Shown: one piece after another, positions 55,620 to 63,900 of the stretch
How positions within the stretch are numbered: position 1 is the first letter of the stretch
Layout: the number at the start of each line of letters is the position of its first letter
DNA from: Streptomyces sp. S4.7
Lineage (GTDB): Bacteria; Actinomycetota; Actinomycetes; Streptomycetales; Streptomycetaceae
Direction of reading: 5' to 3'
Length of the DNA stretch: 64,000 bases
Assembly (NCBI RefSeq): GCF_010384365.1
Contig: NZ_CP048397.1
Location: 248,001 to 312,000 of the forward strand
Position numbers and translations under genes: made by a program
The notes under the pieces: model-generated
What the model saw: only the letters and a program-made list of their open reading frames with translations
What the model was told of the DNA's origin: nothing
Databases searched by the model: none

Positions 55620-55669
55620 ACGGAACGGCGTTCCGTATCGACGATACGGAACCTTGCTCCGTTTAGCAA
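55620..55669 (-). promoter_or_regulatory. Aldo-keto reductase promoter with tandem palindromic operators
   Basis: On the minus strand TTGCTA (55664-55669), 17 bp, then TATCGT (55641-55646) form a good promoter. Two 17-bp inverted repeats overlap it: ACGGAAC-N3-GTTCCGT (55620-55636) and ACGGAAC-N3-GCTCCGT (55646-55662, one mismatch), nine bases apart. Two nearby palindromes of this size are typical of TetR-family repressor sites. The remainder of the 239-bp gap to 55793 shows no clear rightward promoter. Confidence 0.7.
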
Positions 55670-55793
55670 AGAGGGCTGTCCGCGGGTCCGTGGCCAGGGC
55701 TCCCCACCGGCGTTGTCAGTGGTCACCGATAAGTTCTGTGGTGTTCCGACGTTCTGGCGAGGAACTCCCCCCTGGTGCAAAGGAGATGGTGCG

Positions 55794-56297
55794 GTGTCAC
55801 ATTGGGAGAGGTCGAGCACGGCGCGGGTGGTCCCACCCGCACGGCCCCGCAAGCTCGCCAAGGTGCCTTTCGTCGAGCTGGCCGACGGACGTCTGCAAGG
55901 CGTGGTGTCCAGTGGCTCGGACATCGCGCGGGTCTACGTCTCGTCGGTCGCGGCCGTCACTTACGCCTACGCCTGCAGCACCAACAACAACCGGCCCTGC
56001 GGCGGCGCGCGGGGCGGGTTCTGCAATCACATCCGCACCCTCGTCCAGGAGGCGGTGCTCCAGTACGGCGCCGAGCGCGTGGCCCGCTATCTGCGGGTCG
56101 AGACCGCCGAGGGCGAGCCGACCGCGCAGGTCCTCACCGCCGGTATGACGGGCACCCGTCCGCCGCAGGGGGACAGCGCCGCCGCCGCGACCGTCTTCAG
56201 CCGGTTCCTGCGCCACCTCGCCTATCTGGAACTCGCCCCGACCACCGCACCGTTGCCGGAGATGCAGTGGTTCCCGCCGACCAGGGCGGTGGCGTGA
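55794..56297 (+). CDS. Small Cys/His (SWIM-like zinc finger) protein of the VWA-MoxR operon
   Basis: The 167-residue protein has three cysteines and a histidine in a row: Cys61, Cys69, Cys77 and His79 (the last two as FCNHIRTL). The CxH end fits a SWIM zinc finger, but the usual leading CxC is replaced by a wide Cys-x7-Cys, so the call is tentative. The rest is basic at the N-terminus and helical at the C-terminus. GTG 55794 has AGGAG eight bases upstream. It is the first gene of a tightly overlapping operon and ends in a TGATG overlap with the next. SWIM-finger proteins accompany MoxR-VWA genes in other bacteria (from memory), where their role is not established. Confidence 0.6.
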   Translation: MSHWERSSTARVVPPARPRKLAKVPFVELADGRLQGVVSSGSDIARVYVSSVAAVTYAYACSTNNNRPCGGARGGFCNHIRTLVQEAVLQYGAERVARYLRVETAEGEPTAQVLTAGMTGTRPPQGDSAAAATVFSRFLRHLAYLELAPTTAPLPEMQWFPPTRAVA

Positions 56298-57685
56298 TGC
56301 GTGCCGATCTGCTCACCGAGACCGTCGAAGGGCTCGACGAAGCCCTGGCGGCCGTCGACTCCTTCGACCGGGCCCTCGTCGTCGGCCTGCTCCGTCCCCA
56401 CACCGTGCGGGACACCGGCCTGGCAGAACTCGCCGGCGCCGTCGCGGGGACACCGCTGGCGGCCGTGGCCGGCGAGGCGGCGGACAAGGCGGTGGCCGGC
56501 GCCGCGAGCGAGGACCACCTCCTTGCCCTCGCCGCCGCCCGCACCGCCCTGCTCGGCTCCGTCCACGACGCGCTGGCGGCCCGCGTCGAAGAAGCGACCG
56601 GCCGGCCCCGCGCGGAGGAGAGCGTCCCCGCGCCCGTGGGACGACCCGCCGGGAACCTGCTCACGGCCGCCCGTTCCTGGCTGTCCGATCTGGCGCGCTG
56701 CGGCTGGCAGGGCATCGATCACGACGTGGTCGCGGGGGCGGCGCCCGTCGTCTCCGCGATGCTGCCAAACCCGTCGCTGCGCCGCCTCGCGACTCTGCTG
56801 GACGGTTTCGCGGCCGAACTCGCCGCGTCCTGCCCGGGTTCTGCCCTGGAGCGCGTTCCCATACGCCGCTGGGCCGACCTGTGGTCACGGGCGATGGTCC
56901 TGACCGTGCCCGGTGCGGGCGACGTTCCCGCGACGGGTACGGCAACCGGCCGTCTCCTGCCCCTGGGTGTCGACGTGCAGGAACACGCGACGGCCGTACA
57001 GGCCCAGGTGCACGGCGTGTTGGAGCCCGCGGACGGCGCGGCGCCGCGTCTGGTGCGTGCGAGCGTGTCGGTGCCGAAGCCCGACACGGTCGTCGGAGCC
57101 GGCCTCTGGCAGCTCCTTCGCCCGCACATGTCGCTGCTGACCGCCGTGAGCGAAGGCCGCTCGACGGACCTCACCGACATGCCGGTCACCGCCGAGGGAG
57201 ACCTGATCTGGGACGACGCGCGGGCACGTACGGGCGAGCCCGCCGACGCCCTCGCCACCGCGCGGGTCGCCCTGTCCACCGCCACGTCCTTCGCCACCGC
57301 TCCCCTGGACCGGCACCCCTCGCGCATCGCCGTCCCCGTGTTCCTGGAGGGCTACGGCGCTCACAAGGACGACGAGGGACTGGCGTTCACGGTCGCGGGG
57401 CACCGGCTGGCCGTCGACACCGACCGTATTCCGACCGCCGGACCGCTCACCGCCGAGGCCGTCGCCGCGTCGGGGGCGTGCGTCGGCCTCCTTCGCTGGG
57501 ACGCCGGGGCGTTCACCGTCCAGCCGCTCGCCGTGGAGACCACCGTGCGGAAGAAGGCCGTCGCGGTCCACGCCGGGGCCTGGGCCGGCGGTACGACCGA
57601 CAAGGCCGGCACCAAGGCGGAGAAGGCGGCCACCGACGCGGCGGCGGTGCTGCGCGAGCGCGCGGGAAGGCTGCTGCGGAAATGA
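56297..57685 (+). CDS. Uncharacterised protein of the VWA-MoxR operon
   Basis: I do not recognise a family for this 462-residue protein with confidence. The first 120 residues are Ala-rich and helical. The middle (about 120-260) contains WLSDLARCGWQGIDHDVV and RWADLWSRAMVL. The C-terminal half looks beta-rich, with WQLLRPHMSLL and repeated GxxxAVDTDR-like turns, and ends in a Lys/Ala-rich tail. No signal peptide or membrane segment is seen. Its place between a SWIM-like protein and a VWA protein suggests the position held by DUF5691-type proteins in similar operons, but I could not confirm a match. ATG 56297 overlaps the previous stop, and its own stop overlaps the VWA start. Confidence 0.6.
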   Translation: MRADLLTETVEGLDEALAAVDSFDRALVVGLLRPHTVRDTGLAELAGAVAGTPLAAVAGEAADKAVAGAASEDHLLALAAARTALLGSVHDALAARVEEATGRPRAEESVPAPVGRPAGNLLTAARSWLSDLARCGWQGIDHDVVAGAAPVVSAMLPNPSLRRLATLLDGFAAELAASCPGSALERVPIRRWADLWSRAMVLTVPGAGDVPATGTATGRLLPLGVDVQEHATAVQAQVHGVLEPADGAAPRLVRASVSVPKPDTVVGAGLWQLLRPHMSLLTAVSEGRSTDLTDMPVTAEGDLIWDDARARTGEPADALATARVALSTATSFATAPLDRHPSRIAVPVFLEGYGAHKDDEGLAFTVAGHRLAVDTDRIPTAGPLTAEAVAASGACVGLLRWDAGAFTVQPLAVETTVRKKAVAVHAGAWAGGTTDKAGTKAEKAATDAAAVLRERAGRLLRK

Positions 57686-59046
57686 CCGGACAGAACGCTG
57701 AGGTGAGTTCGTACGACAGCCGCCGCCAGGTCCTCTACTGGCGACTTCTCGCCAGGCTCTTCGACCCCGAGGAGCAGGCGGCGCTGGAATCGGCGAGCCT
57801 CGCCGTCGTCGAGGACATCGGTTTGCCGCCCGCGCTGCTGGACCCGAAGGTGTCCGTGGACTCGACGGTGCAGCGGCACCCCGAGCTGGCGGCCGAGTTC
57901 GACGGTCTGATGGTGCCCGAGCAGCGGGCCACCACCGCGTCGGACGGCGACAGTGCCGGCGAACGTGACCGCGAGGAGGAGGTACGGCGCGCGGCGCTGG
58001 TGTCGAAGGTGCTGCTCAACGTCTTCGCGGCCGGCTCCGGTACGGTCACCGCCGGGCAGCTCTCGCAGTGGCAGTCCGACGCGGGGTGGCTGGAGCGCGC
58101 GCTGGGCTGCGAGCCCGGCGACCTGCGCGGCGGCCGCACCGGCAGGCCGGCCCCGGAGATCGGCCCGGAGCTGGGCGCCATCGAAGCCGACCTGGTCAGG
58201 CGGATGCATCTGCGTGAGGTGCTGGCCGACCCCGCGCTCGCCTCGCGGCTCACCCCGAGCATGTCGCTGATCGAGCAACTGCTGCGCGACAAGGGCAACT
58301 TGTCCGGGGTGGCACTGGCCAACGCGAAATCCCTGATCAGGCGTTTCGTGGACGAGGTCGCCGAGGTGCTGCGTACGCAGGTGGAGAAGTCCACCGTCGG
58401 CGCGCTGGACCGCTCCGTGCCGCCCAAGCGGGTGTTCCGCAACCTCGATCTCGACCGCACCATCTGGAAGAACCTCACCAACTGGAGCCCCGAGGAGGAA
58501 CGGCTCTACGTCGACCGCCTCTACTACCGGCACACCGCGCGCAAGACCACACCGCAGCGGCTGATCGTGGTGGTGGACCAGTCGGGCTCCATGGTCGACT
58601 CGATGGTCAACTGCACCATCCTGGCCTCCATCTTCGCCGGGCTGCCGAAGGTGGATGTGCATCTGATCGCGTACGACACCCGGGCCATCGACCTGACTCC
58701 CTGGGTCGACGACCCGTTCGAGACACTGCTGCGCACGAACCTCGGGGGCGGCAACGACGGTCCCGTGGCGATGGCGATGGCCCGCCCGAAGATCACCGAA
58801 CCGCGCAGCACGGTGATGGTGTGGATCTCGGACTTCTACGAATTCGGCCGGTCCCAGCCCCTGTTCGAGGGCATCGAGGCGGTCCACCGCTCCGGGGTGA
58901 AGTTCATCCCGGTCGGCTCGGTCACCAGCTCCGGCCGCCAGGAGGTCAACCCCTGGTTCCGCGAGCGCTTCAAGGCGCTCGGGACACCGGTCGTCTCCGG
59001 CCACATCCGCGGGCTCGTCCACGAACTCAAGACATTCCTCACCTAG
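57682..59046 (+). CDS. VWA domain protein (CoxE-like) partner of MoxR
   Basis: The 454-residue protein has a helical N-terminal two-thirds and a C-terminal von Willebrand A domain. The metal-ion site is DQSGSM (Asp299, Ser301, Ser303), followed by TNLGGGNDG and the third acidic site in VWISDFYEFG. The MIDAS is therefore complete and should bind Mg2+ and a partner protein. The long helical front resembles the CoxE/YehP-like proteins that act as substrate adaptors for MoxR AAA+ ATPases. It overlaps the upstream gene by ATGA. The MoxR gene follows after 63 bases, which contain a perfect hairpin. Confidence 0.9.
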   Translation: MTGQNAEVSSYDSRRQVLYWRLLARLFDPEEQAALESASLAVVEDIGLPPALLDPKVSVDSTVQRHPELAAEFDGLMVPEQRATTASDGDSAGERDREEEVRRAALVSKVLLNVFAAGSGTVTAGQLSQWQSDAGWLERALGCEPGDLRGGRTGRPAPEIGPELGAIEADLVRRMHLREVLADPALASRLTPSMSLIEQLLRDKGNLSGVALANAKSLIRRFVDEVAEVLRTQVEKSTVGALDRSVPPKRVFRNLDLDRTIWKNLTNWSPEEERLYVDRLYYRHTARKTTPQRLIVVVDQSGSMVDSMVNCTILASIFAGLPKVDVHLIAYDTRAIDLTPWVDDPFETLLRTNLGGGNDGPVAMAMARPKITEPRSTVMVWISDFYEFGRSQPLFEGIEAVHRSGVKFIPVGSVTSSGRQEVNPWFRERFKALGTPVVSGHIRGLVHELKTFLT

Positions 59047-59069
59047 GTCCTGTCCGGCGGACAGGACCT
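59045..59069 (+). other. Perfect hairpin between the VWA and MoxR genes
   Basis: Eleven paired bases (AGGTCCTGTCC / GGACAGGACCT) with a three-base loop begin inside the TAG stop of the VWA gene. There is no U-tract, so it is not a standard terminator. It may slow decay or limit read-through, which would set different levels of VWA and MoxR protein. It is the only non-overlapping junction in the operon. Confidence 0.6.
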
Positions 59070-59109
59070 GGACGGCACCGAGAAGACCAGTAAGCAGAAA
59101 GGCACGAGA

Positions 59110-60222
59110 ATGTCAGACCTGTTGCGCGCCCCCGCCGAGATCAAGTACGCCGAGGAGCTGGACTGGCTGGAGTCGGTCGACGACGGTCCCAAGCCGTTCT
59201 CCTGGCGTCTGTCGCCGAAGATGGTCCGTCTGTTCATCCTGGGGTCCGAGCGCTGCGACGGTCTCGACCGCGAGATTCCGCAGAAGTGGTTCGGCGACCG
59301 CAGCCTGGTCGAGCGGGCCGTCGTCACGCTGGCATCCGACCGGGGCCTGCTGCTGATCGGTGACCCGGGTACGGGGAAGAGCTGGCTGGCCGAGCTGCTG
59401 TCCGCCGCGATCTGCCGCAGCTCGACCCTGGTGGTGCAGGGCACGGCCGGCACCACCGAGGACCACATCAAGTACTCGTGGAACGTGTCCATGGTGATCG
59501 CCAAGGGACAGTCGCGTGAGTCGATGATCCCCTCCCCGATCATGACGGCCATGGAGACCGGCGCGATCGGCCGGTTCGAGGAGCTGACCCGCTCCACCAG
59601 CGACGTCCAGGACGCCCTGATCTCGATCCTGTCGGAGAAGTACATCTCGGTCCCGGAGCTGGACAGCGACGGCATCGTCTTCGCCAAGCCCGGATTCTCG
59701 GTCATAGCCACCGCGAACAGCCGCGACCGGGGCGTCAACGACCTGTCCTCCGCGCTCAAGCGCCGGTTCAACTTCGTCCGTATCCCGGTGGTGACGAACA
59801 GGAAGAGCGAGGCGGAGATCGTCCGCTTCCGCACCGAGGAGCTGCTGCGCAGGCACCAAATCGAGCTGGACGTGCCGCCCACGCTGCTGGACGTCCTCCT
59901 CCAGAGCTTCGCCGATCTGCGCGCCTCCGCCGCGGCGGCGGGCAGCGACGACGAGAAGCTGGAGTCGGCCCTGTCGAGCGCCGAGCAGATCGGTGTACTG
60001 GAGGACGCGATCCTGCACAGCAACTTCTTCGGCGAGCGCGAGCTGACCGCCCGCACCCTCGCCTCCTCGCTCGTCGGGTCGCTGGCCCGGCGGGAGCCCG
60101 AGGACCTGGCGATCCTCAACAAGTACCTGCACGGTGTGGTCGAGCCGCGCAGCAAGGACAAGGGCGGGGCGTGGCCCGAGTTCCTGGAGGGCGGCCGGGA
60201 CGCGATCGCCACCCTGTCATGA
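59110..60222 (+). CDS. MoxR-family AAA+ ATPase
   Basis: The 370-residue AAA+ protein has Walker A GDPGTGKS (residues 84-91), a MoxR-type Walker B ending FEEL (Glu157-Glu158), sensor 1 in IATANSRDRGVND and an arginine finger candidate in LKRRFNFV. The C-terminal lid helices follow. An N-terminal extension of about 60 residues (LDWLESVDDGPKPFSW) precedes the core. MoxR ATPases act as chaperone-like remodellers with a VWA protein, here encoded just upstream. The stop overlaps the start of the DUF5682-like gene by four bases, so the two are coupled. The client of the complex is unknown. Confidence 0.93.
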   Translation: MSDLLRAPAEIKYAEELDWLESVDDGPKPFSWRLSPKMVRLFILGSERCDGLDREIPQKWFGDRSLVERAVVTLASDRGLLLIGDPGTGKSWLAELLSAAICRSSTLVVQGTAGTTEDHIKYSWNVSMVIAKGQSRESMIPSPIMTAMETGAIGRFEELTRSTSDVQDALISILSEKYISVPELDSDGIVFAKPGFSVIATANSRDRGVNDLSSALKRRFNFVRIPVVTNRKSEAEIVRFRTEELLRRHQIELDVPPTLLDVLLQSFADLRASAAAAGSDDEKLESALSSAEQIGVLEDAILHSNFFGERELTARTLASSLVGSLARREPEDLAILNKYLHGVVEPRSKDKGGAWPEFLEGGRDAIATLS

Positions 60223-63047
60223 GCGCCGTACCCGAGGCGGCGGCCTTCGACGCGCTGCGTGCGCAGCTGAGCGAGGCCGCCGCGGCGCTGGCCGACGGGC
60301 CCGGGGCGCTGGAGGGCATCCTCCTCGGCATCGTGGACGACGTCGACCGCGCGGTCCGCGAGCCGCTGGAGATCTTCCCCGTCTGCCACCACTCGCCGGC
60401 CTCGGCGATCGCCATGGCACGGCGGCTGCGGGAGAAGCGGCCGAAGGTCGTCTACCTGGAGCTGTGCGAGGACATGGCGCCGCTCCTGTCCGAGCTGCGC
60501 AACTGCCGGCTCCCGGTGGCGGTGCAGGCGTTCGCGAGCGAGGTCGACGGCTTCCCGGCCGACTGGGCACCGCTGTCGGTCGTCGCACCGATCACCGAGG
60601 CGTCGGCCGAGTACCAGGCGATCGCGTACGCGCTGGACACACCCGGCGTGGAGCTGGTCCTCGTGGACCGCTCGTCGGACCACGTGTTCCAGTGGCAGAC
60701 GCGGGGGACGGACCCGGCGGACGTCACCGAACCCACCGAACCGGCCGAGGAGGCGCCGCCGGCCGAGGAGGAGGCCGGTCTGCACGGCGACGCCGTCGGC
60801 GTGGAGATCGGCGACCTGCGCCCGCGCTTCGCCGAGCTGGAGGAGCACCTGCTGCGCCACGGCCGGGTGCGGCACTGGTCGGAGTGGTGGCACCAGTACG
60901 TCGAGCTGCCGCTCGGCGACAGCGACCACGACACCTACCGGCAGGTCATGCTGCTGATCGGCAGCCTCTTCCGCCGGCTGGCGCCCGGCGACGCGCGGCA
61001 GACACGCGTGGACGAGGACCGCGAGCGCTACATGTGGACGAGGATGCGCGAGCATCTGGCCGCCTCCGGCACCGACGCGGCGGACTGTCTCTACATCTGC
61101 GGCGCGTTCCACGCGGCCAGCAGGGTCGAGGAGTTCGGCGTCCACGGCGCCGCGACCTTCGAGATCGGCCCGCCCAGCGCGAGCGTGTGGCAGCACGGTC
61201 TGATTCCCTCCAGCCACGCCGCGATCGAGGCCCAGTTCGGCCTCACCCCGGGCTCCGTGTCCATCGCCGCGACCCAGTGGACGAAGAACCTGAGACGCAC
61301 CAGGGTCCAGCCGTTCCGGCTCGTGGGACAGGCGGGCGCGAAGAAGACGACGAGAGCGGGTAAGGCAGCGGTCCCGGCTCTCCCGGAGGCCGACGGCACA
61401 CCCGCGGACCAGCTGTCCGGTTTTCTGCGTCGCCCGCCCGTGCTCGACCGGCTCGACGAGGCCGAACTGCTCGGCTGGTCGGTGGAGATCGTGCGCGCCG
61501 CGCGCCGTAACGGCTATCTCGCCTCCACCGCCGACGCCATCGCCGTGTTCGAGACGTCGATCCTGCTGGCGGGTATGCGCGACCGGGCCAGGCCCACGCC
61601 GTACGACTTCCAGGACGCGGCGATCACCTGTATCGAGAAGGACACCGTGCCGGGCCGGCGCGACGTGCGCCGCATCGTCGAGATCATGATGGGCGGCGAC
61701 CGGATCGGCCAGGTCGGCTACGACGCGCTGCCGCCGCTCGCGCGCGATGTGCACGACCGGCTCGCGCCGCTCGGCCTGAAGCTCGAACAGCGCGGTGTGC
61801 AGCGGGCGTTGCTGGACATGGCGTCCGCTCCGGAACTGGAGCGGTGCTCCGATGTGCTGTGGATGCTGCGTCATCTGCTGCCGTACGGCGCCGCGCGGGC
61901 GATCATGGGCGAACGGCGGCTCGGCGAGCGGCCCATCCAGGAGTCGTGGGACCTGGCGCTGGGCACCCATCAGCGGGCGCTGATCGAGCTGGGGTACGAG
62001 GGCGTCAGCATCGAGCAGGTCCTGGAGCAGCGCCTGCGGCGCCGCGCCCACGATCCGCAGGCCACGACGGCGGACGTCCTGGAGGCCGTCGAGAACGCGA
62101 CGCTGTATCTGGGCAGCCGCCGCCTCGCCGATGAACTCGGCACGCGCGCGCTGGAGGTCCTGGAGACCGAGCGCAGCGTCGACGGCGCGCCGGAGGTGCT
62201 GCGCCGGGTGCGTCGGCTGCTGGCGTACTACCGGACGAGCGAACCGGTGCTGCCGCCGTGGATCGAGTCCTTCGTCAAGACGGGTTACGCGCACTACTGC
62301 ACCCTGCTGCCCACGGCGTTCACCGACGAGGACGCGAAGGTCCGGCAGGTGGCCGCGATGCTGGGCTTCCTGTTCAGCATGGAGGGCCTGGCGGTGTCGC
62401 TGGGCTGCGACCGGACCCAACTGGAGCTGGCGTTCGCGCAGTCGCATCCGCGCGAGCCGGCCAAGGTGGCGCTGCTGTGGGCGGCTCAGGTCCAGCTCGG
62501 CCAGCTCTCGCGCGCCGACCTGCGGGCGCGCTGCGACGAGCTGCTGGGCAACCCGCTGGTGGTGCCCGCCTATCCGCGCCATCTCAGCGGATTCCTGCAC
62601 GCGCTGGAGCCGGTACCGCAGTTGGCGGACTTCGTCGTGGAGGCGGTGTCCAACGCGTTCGCGCGGCTGCCGGATCCCGTACTGCTGCCGTGGCTGCCGA
62701 AGCTGATCGGCACACTGCGGTCCGAGGGTGCCGATCTGGCGCCGCTGTTGATCCGTGAGGCGGGCCGGATCTTCCCCGGCCGGCTCGACGCGCTTGACGC
62801 GTGGATACCGCCCTGGCGAGAGGGGCCGGACACCGCGGGGCCTCGATCCGCCGGCTCGGCCGGTGCGGGTGCCGGATCCGGCGCCGCGCTGCTGGCCGCG
62901 CACCCGGCGACGTGCGACGCGCTCGCGGGTCTGCTGGGCTGCGAGGAATCGTGGCAGACGGCGGATGCCGCCCCTTCGGGCGCGCTGCTCGCCGCCCGCC
63001 ACCCGGACACGGCGGCGGCGTTGGAGGTGCTGCTGGCCGGTACATGA
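60219..63047 (+). CDS. Large DUF5682-like protein of the VWA-MoxR operon
   Basis: The 942-residue protein looks like the DUF5682 family that accompanies MoxR and VWA genes. Near residues 48-85 it has FPVCHHSPASAIAMARRL followed by VVYLELCED; near 294 it has CGAFHAASRVEEFG. Conserved His and Glu at these places suggest a metal-binding or hydrolase-like fold, possibly of the TraB/EreA/ChaN kind; that is inference. An acidic linker (EPTEPAEEAPPAEEEAG, about 172-188) splits the N-terminal domain. The C-terminal two-thirds is helical and repeat-like, ending in an Ala/Gly-rich stretch. No membrane segment is seen. The ATG at 60219 overlaps the MoxR stop. Confidence 0.8.
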   Translation: MSAVPEAAAFDALRAQLSEAAAALADGPGALEGILLGIVDDVDRAVREPLEIFPVCHHSPASAIAMARRLREKRPKVVYLELCEDMAPLLSELRNCRLPVAVQAFASEVDGFPADWAPLSVVAPITEASAEYQAIAYALDTPGVELVLVDRSSDHVFQWQTRGTDPADVTEPTEPAEEAPPAEEEAGLHGDAVGVEIGDLRPRFAELEEHLLRHGRVRHWSEWWHQYVELPLGDSDHDTYRQVMLLIGSLFRRLAPGDARQTRVDEDRERYMWTRMREHLAASGTDAADCLYICGAFHAASRVEEFGVHGAATFEIGPPSASVWQHGLIPSSHAAIEAQFGLTPGSVSIAATQWTKNLRRTRVQPFRLVGQAGAKKTTRAGKAAVPALPEADGTPADQLSGFLRRPPVLDRLDEAELLGWSVEIVRAARRNGYLASTADAIAVFETSILLAGMRDRARPTPYDFQDAAITCIEKDTVPGRRDVRRIVEIMMGGDRIGQVGYDALPPLARDVHDRLAPLGLKLEQRGVQRALLDMASAPELERCSDVLWMLRHLLPYGAARAIMGERRLGERPIQESWDLALGTHQRALIELGYEGVSIEQVLEQRLRRRAHDPQATTADVLEAVENATLYLGSRRLADELGTRALEVLETERSVDGAPEVLRRVRRLLAYYRTSEPVLPPWIESFVKTGYAHYCTLLPTAFTDEDAKVRQVAAMLGFLFSMEGLAVSLGCDRTQLELAFAQSHPREPAKVALLWAAQVQLGQLSRADLRARCDELLGNPLVVPAYPRHLSGFLHALEPVPQLADFVVEAVSNAFARLPDPVLLPWLPKLIGTLRSEGADLAPLLIREAGRIFPGRLDALDAWIPPWREGPDTAGPRSAGSAGAGAGSGAALLAAHPATCDALAGLLGCEESWQTADAAPSGALLAARHPDTAAALEVLLAGT

Positions 63048-63066
63048 CGCGGTCCGGCCGGGCGGT

Positions 63067-63900
63067 TCAGCCGAAGGCGGCGGCGTTCTCGGCGACCCAC
63101 TGCCGGAACGTCCTGGCCGGGGCGCCGATGATCCGGGGCGCGGTGTCGCGCACCGCGAGCAGTTCGTCGTTGAGGTCGCCGCCGGTCACGTCGAGCACCG
63201 CGTCGGCGGCCTCGTCGCCCAGGAAGGCGGCCATCGTACGGTGGGCCTCGGCCCTGCTGATGCCGACGAGCGGGACGTCCCGCCCCAGCACCGTCGCGAT
63301 GGCCGCCACCTGCTGCCGGGCCGTGATCCGCTCCGGCCCGGTCAGCGCGTACGTGCGTCCCCGGTGGCCGCCCTCGGTCAGGGCCGCCCGCGCCACGGAC
63401 GCGATGTCCGCGGGGTGGATCGTGGGGAGGCCGGAGTCCGCGTACGGCACGCGTACCGTTTCCCGTTCGCGGATGGACGCCGCCCACCACAGGGCGTTCG
63501 AGGCGAACTGCGTGGGCCGCAGGATCGTCCACGTCATACCGCTGTCCTTGAGAAGCCGCTCGACGGTCAGGTTCTCCTGTGCCGGACCGAGGTGCGGATG
63601 GGTCTGGACGGTGATGGACGACACCAGCACCACATGCTCCACACCCGCCGAGCGGGCCGCCCCGATGATCTCGGTGTCCGGGCCGATCCCCGGGACGAGA
63701 AACAGCGAACGCACACCTTCCAGCGCGCCTTTCAGCGAGTCAGGCCGGCCGAGGTCGCCCGCCACGGCCTCGGTCCCCGCGGGGAACACCGTCCGTGAGG
63801 TGTCCCGGGTGAGAGCCCTCAACGGTCCGGCACCGGACTCCCGGAGCTCCCGCACGAGGGTGCTCCCTATGTTTCCGGTGGCCCCGGTCACGAGGATCAT
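63067..63900 (-). CDS. NmrA-like NAD(P)-binding protein
   Basis: The 277-residue atypical SDR has the nucleotide motif GATGNIGS at residues 6-13 and no classical YxxxK catalytic pair. It matches the NmrA/QOR2-like group: redox sensors or NAD(P)H-dependent reductases. Features include VEHVVLVSSI, TWTILRPTQFASN and YALTGPERIT. ATG 63900 is followed upstream by 100 bases to the window edge, in which I see no clear promoter. It is convergent with the DUF5682-like gene, 19 bases away, and is probably unrelated to that operon. Confidence 0.92.
   Translation of the reverse strand: MILVTGATGNIGSTLVRELRESGAGPLRALTRDTSRTVFPAGTEAVAGDLGRPDSLKGALEGVRSLFLVPGIGPDTEIIGAARSAGVEHVVLVSSITVQTHPHLGPAQENLTVERLLKDSGMTWTILRPTQFASNALWWAASIRERETVRVPYADSGLPTIHPADIASVARAALTEGGHRGRTYALTGPERITARQQVAAIATVLGRDVPLVGISRAEAHRTMAAFLGDEAADAVLDVTGGDLNDELLAVRDTAPRIIGAPARTFRQWVAENAAAFG

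Noticed and set aside
59043..63002. Minus-strand open frame of 1319 codons opposite the MoxR and DUF5682-like genes
   Set aside because: The opposite strand has Walker and sensor motifs and operon overlaps; this frame has none.
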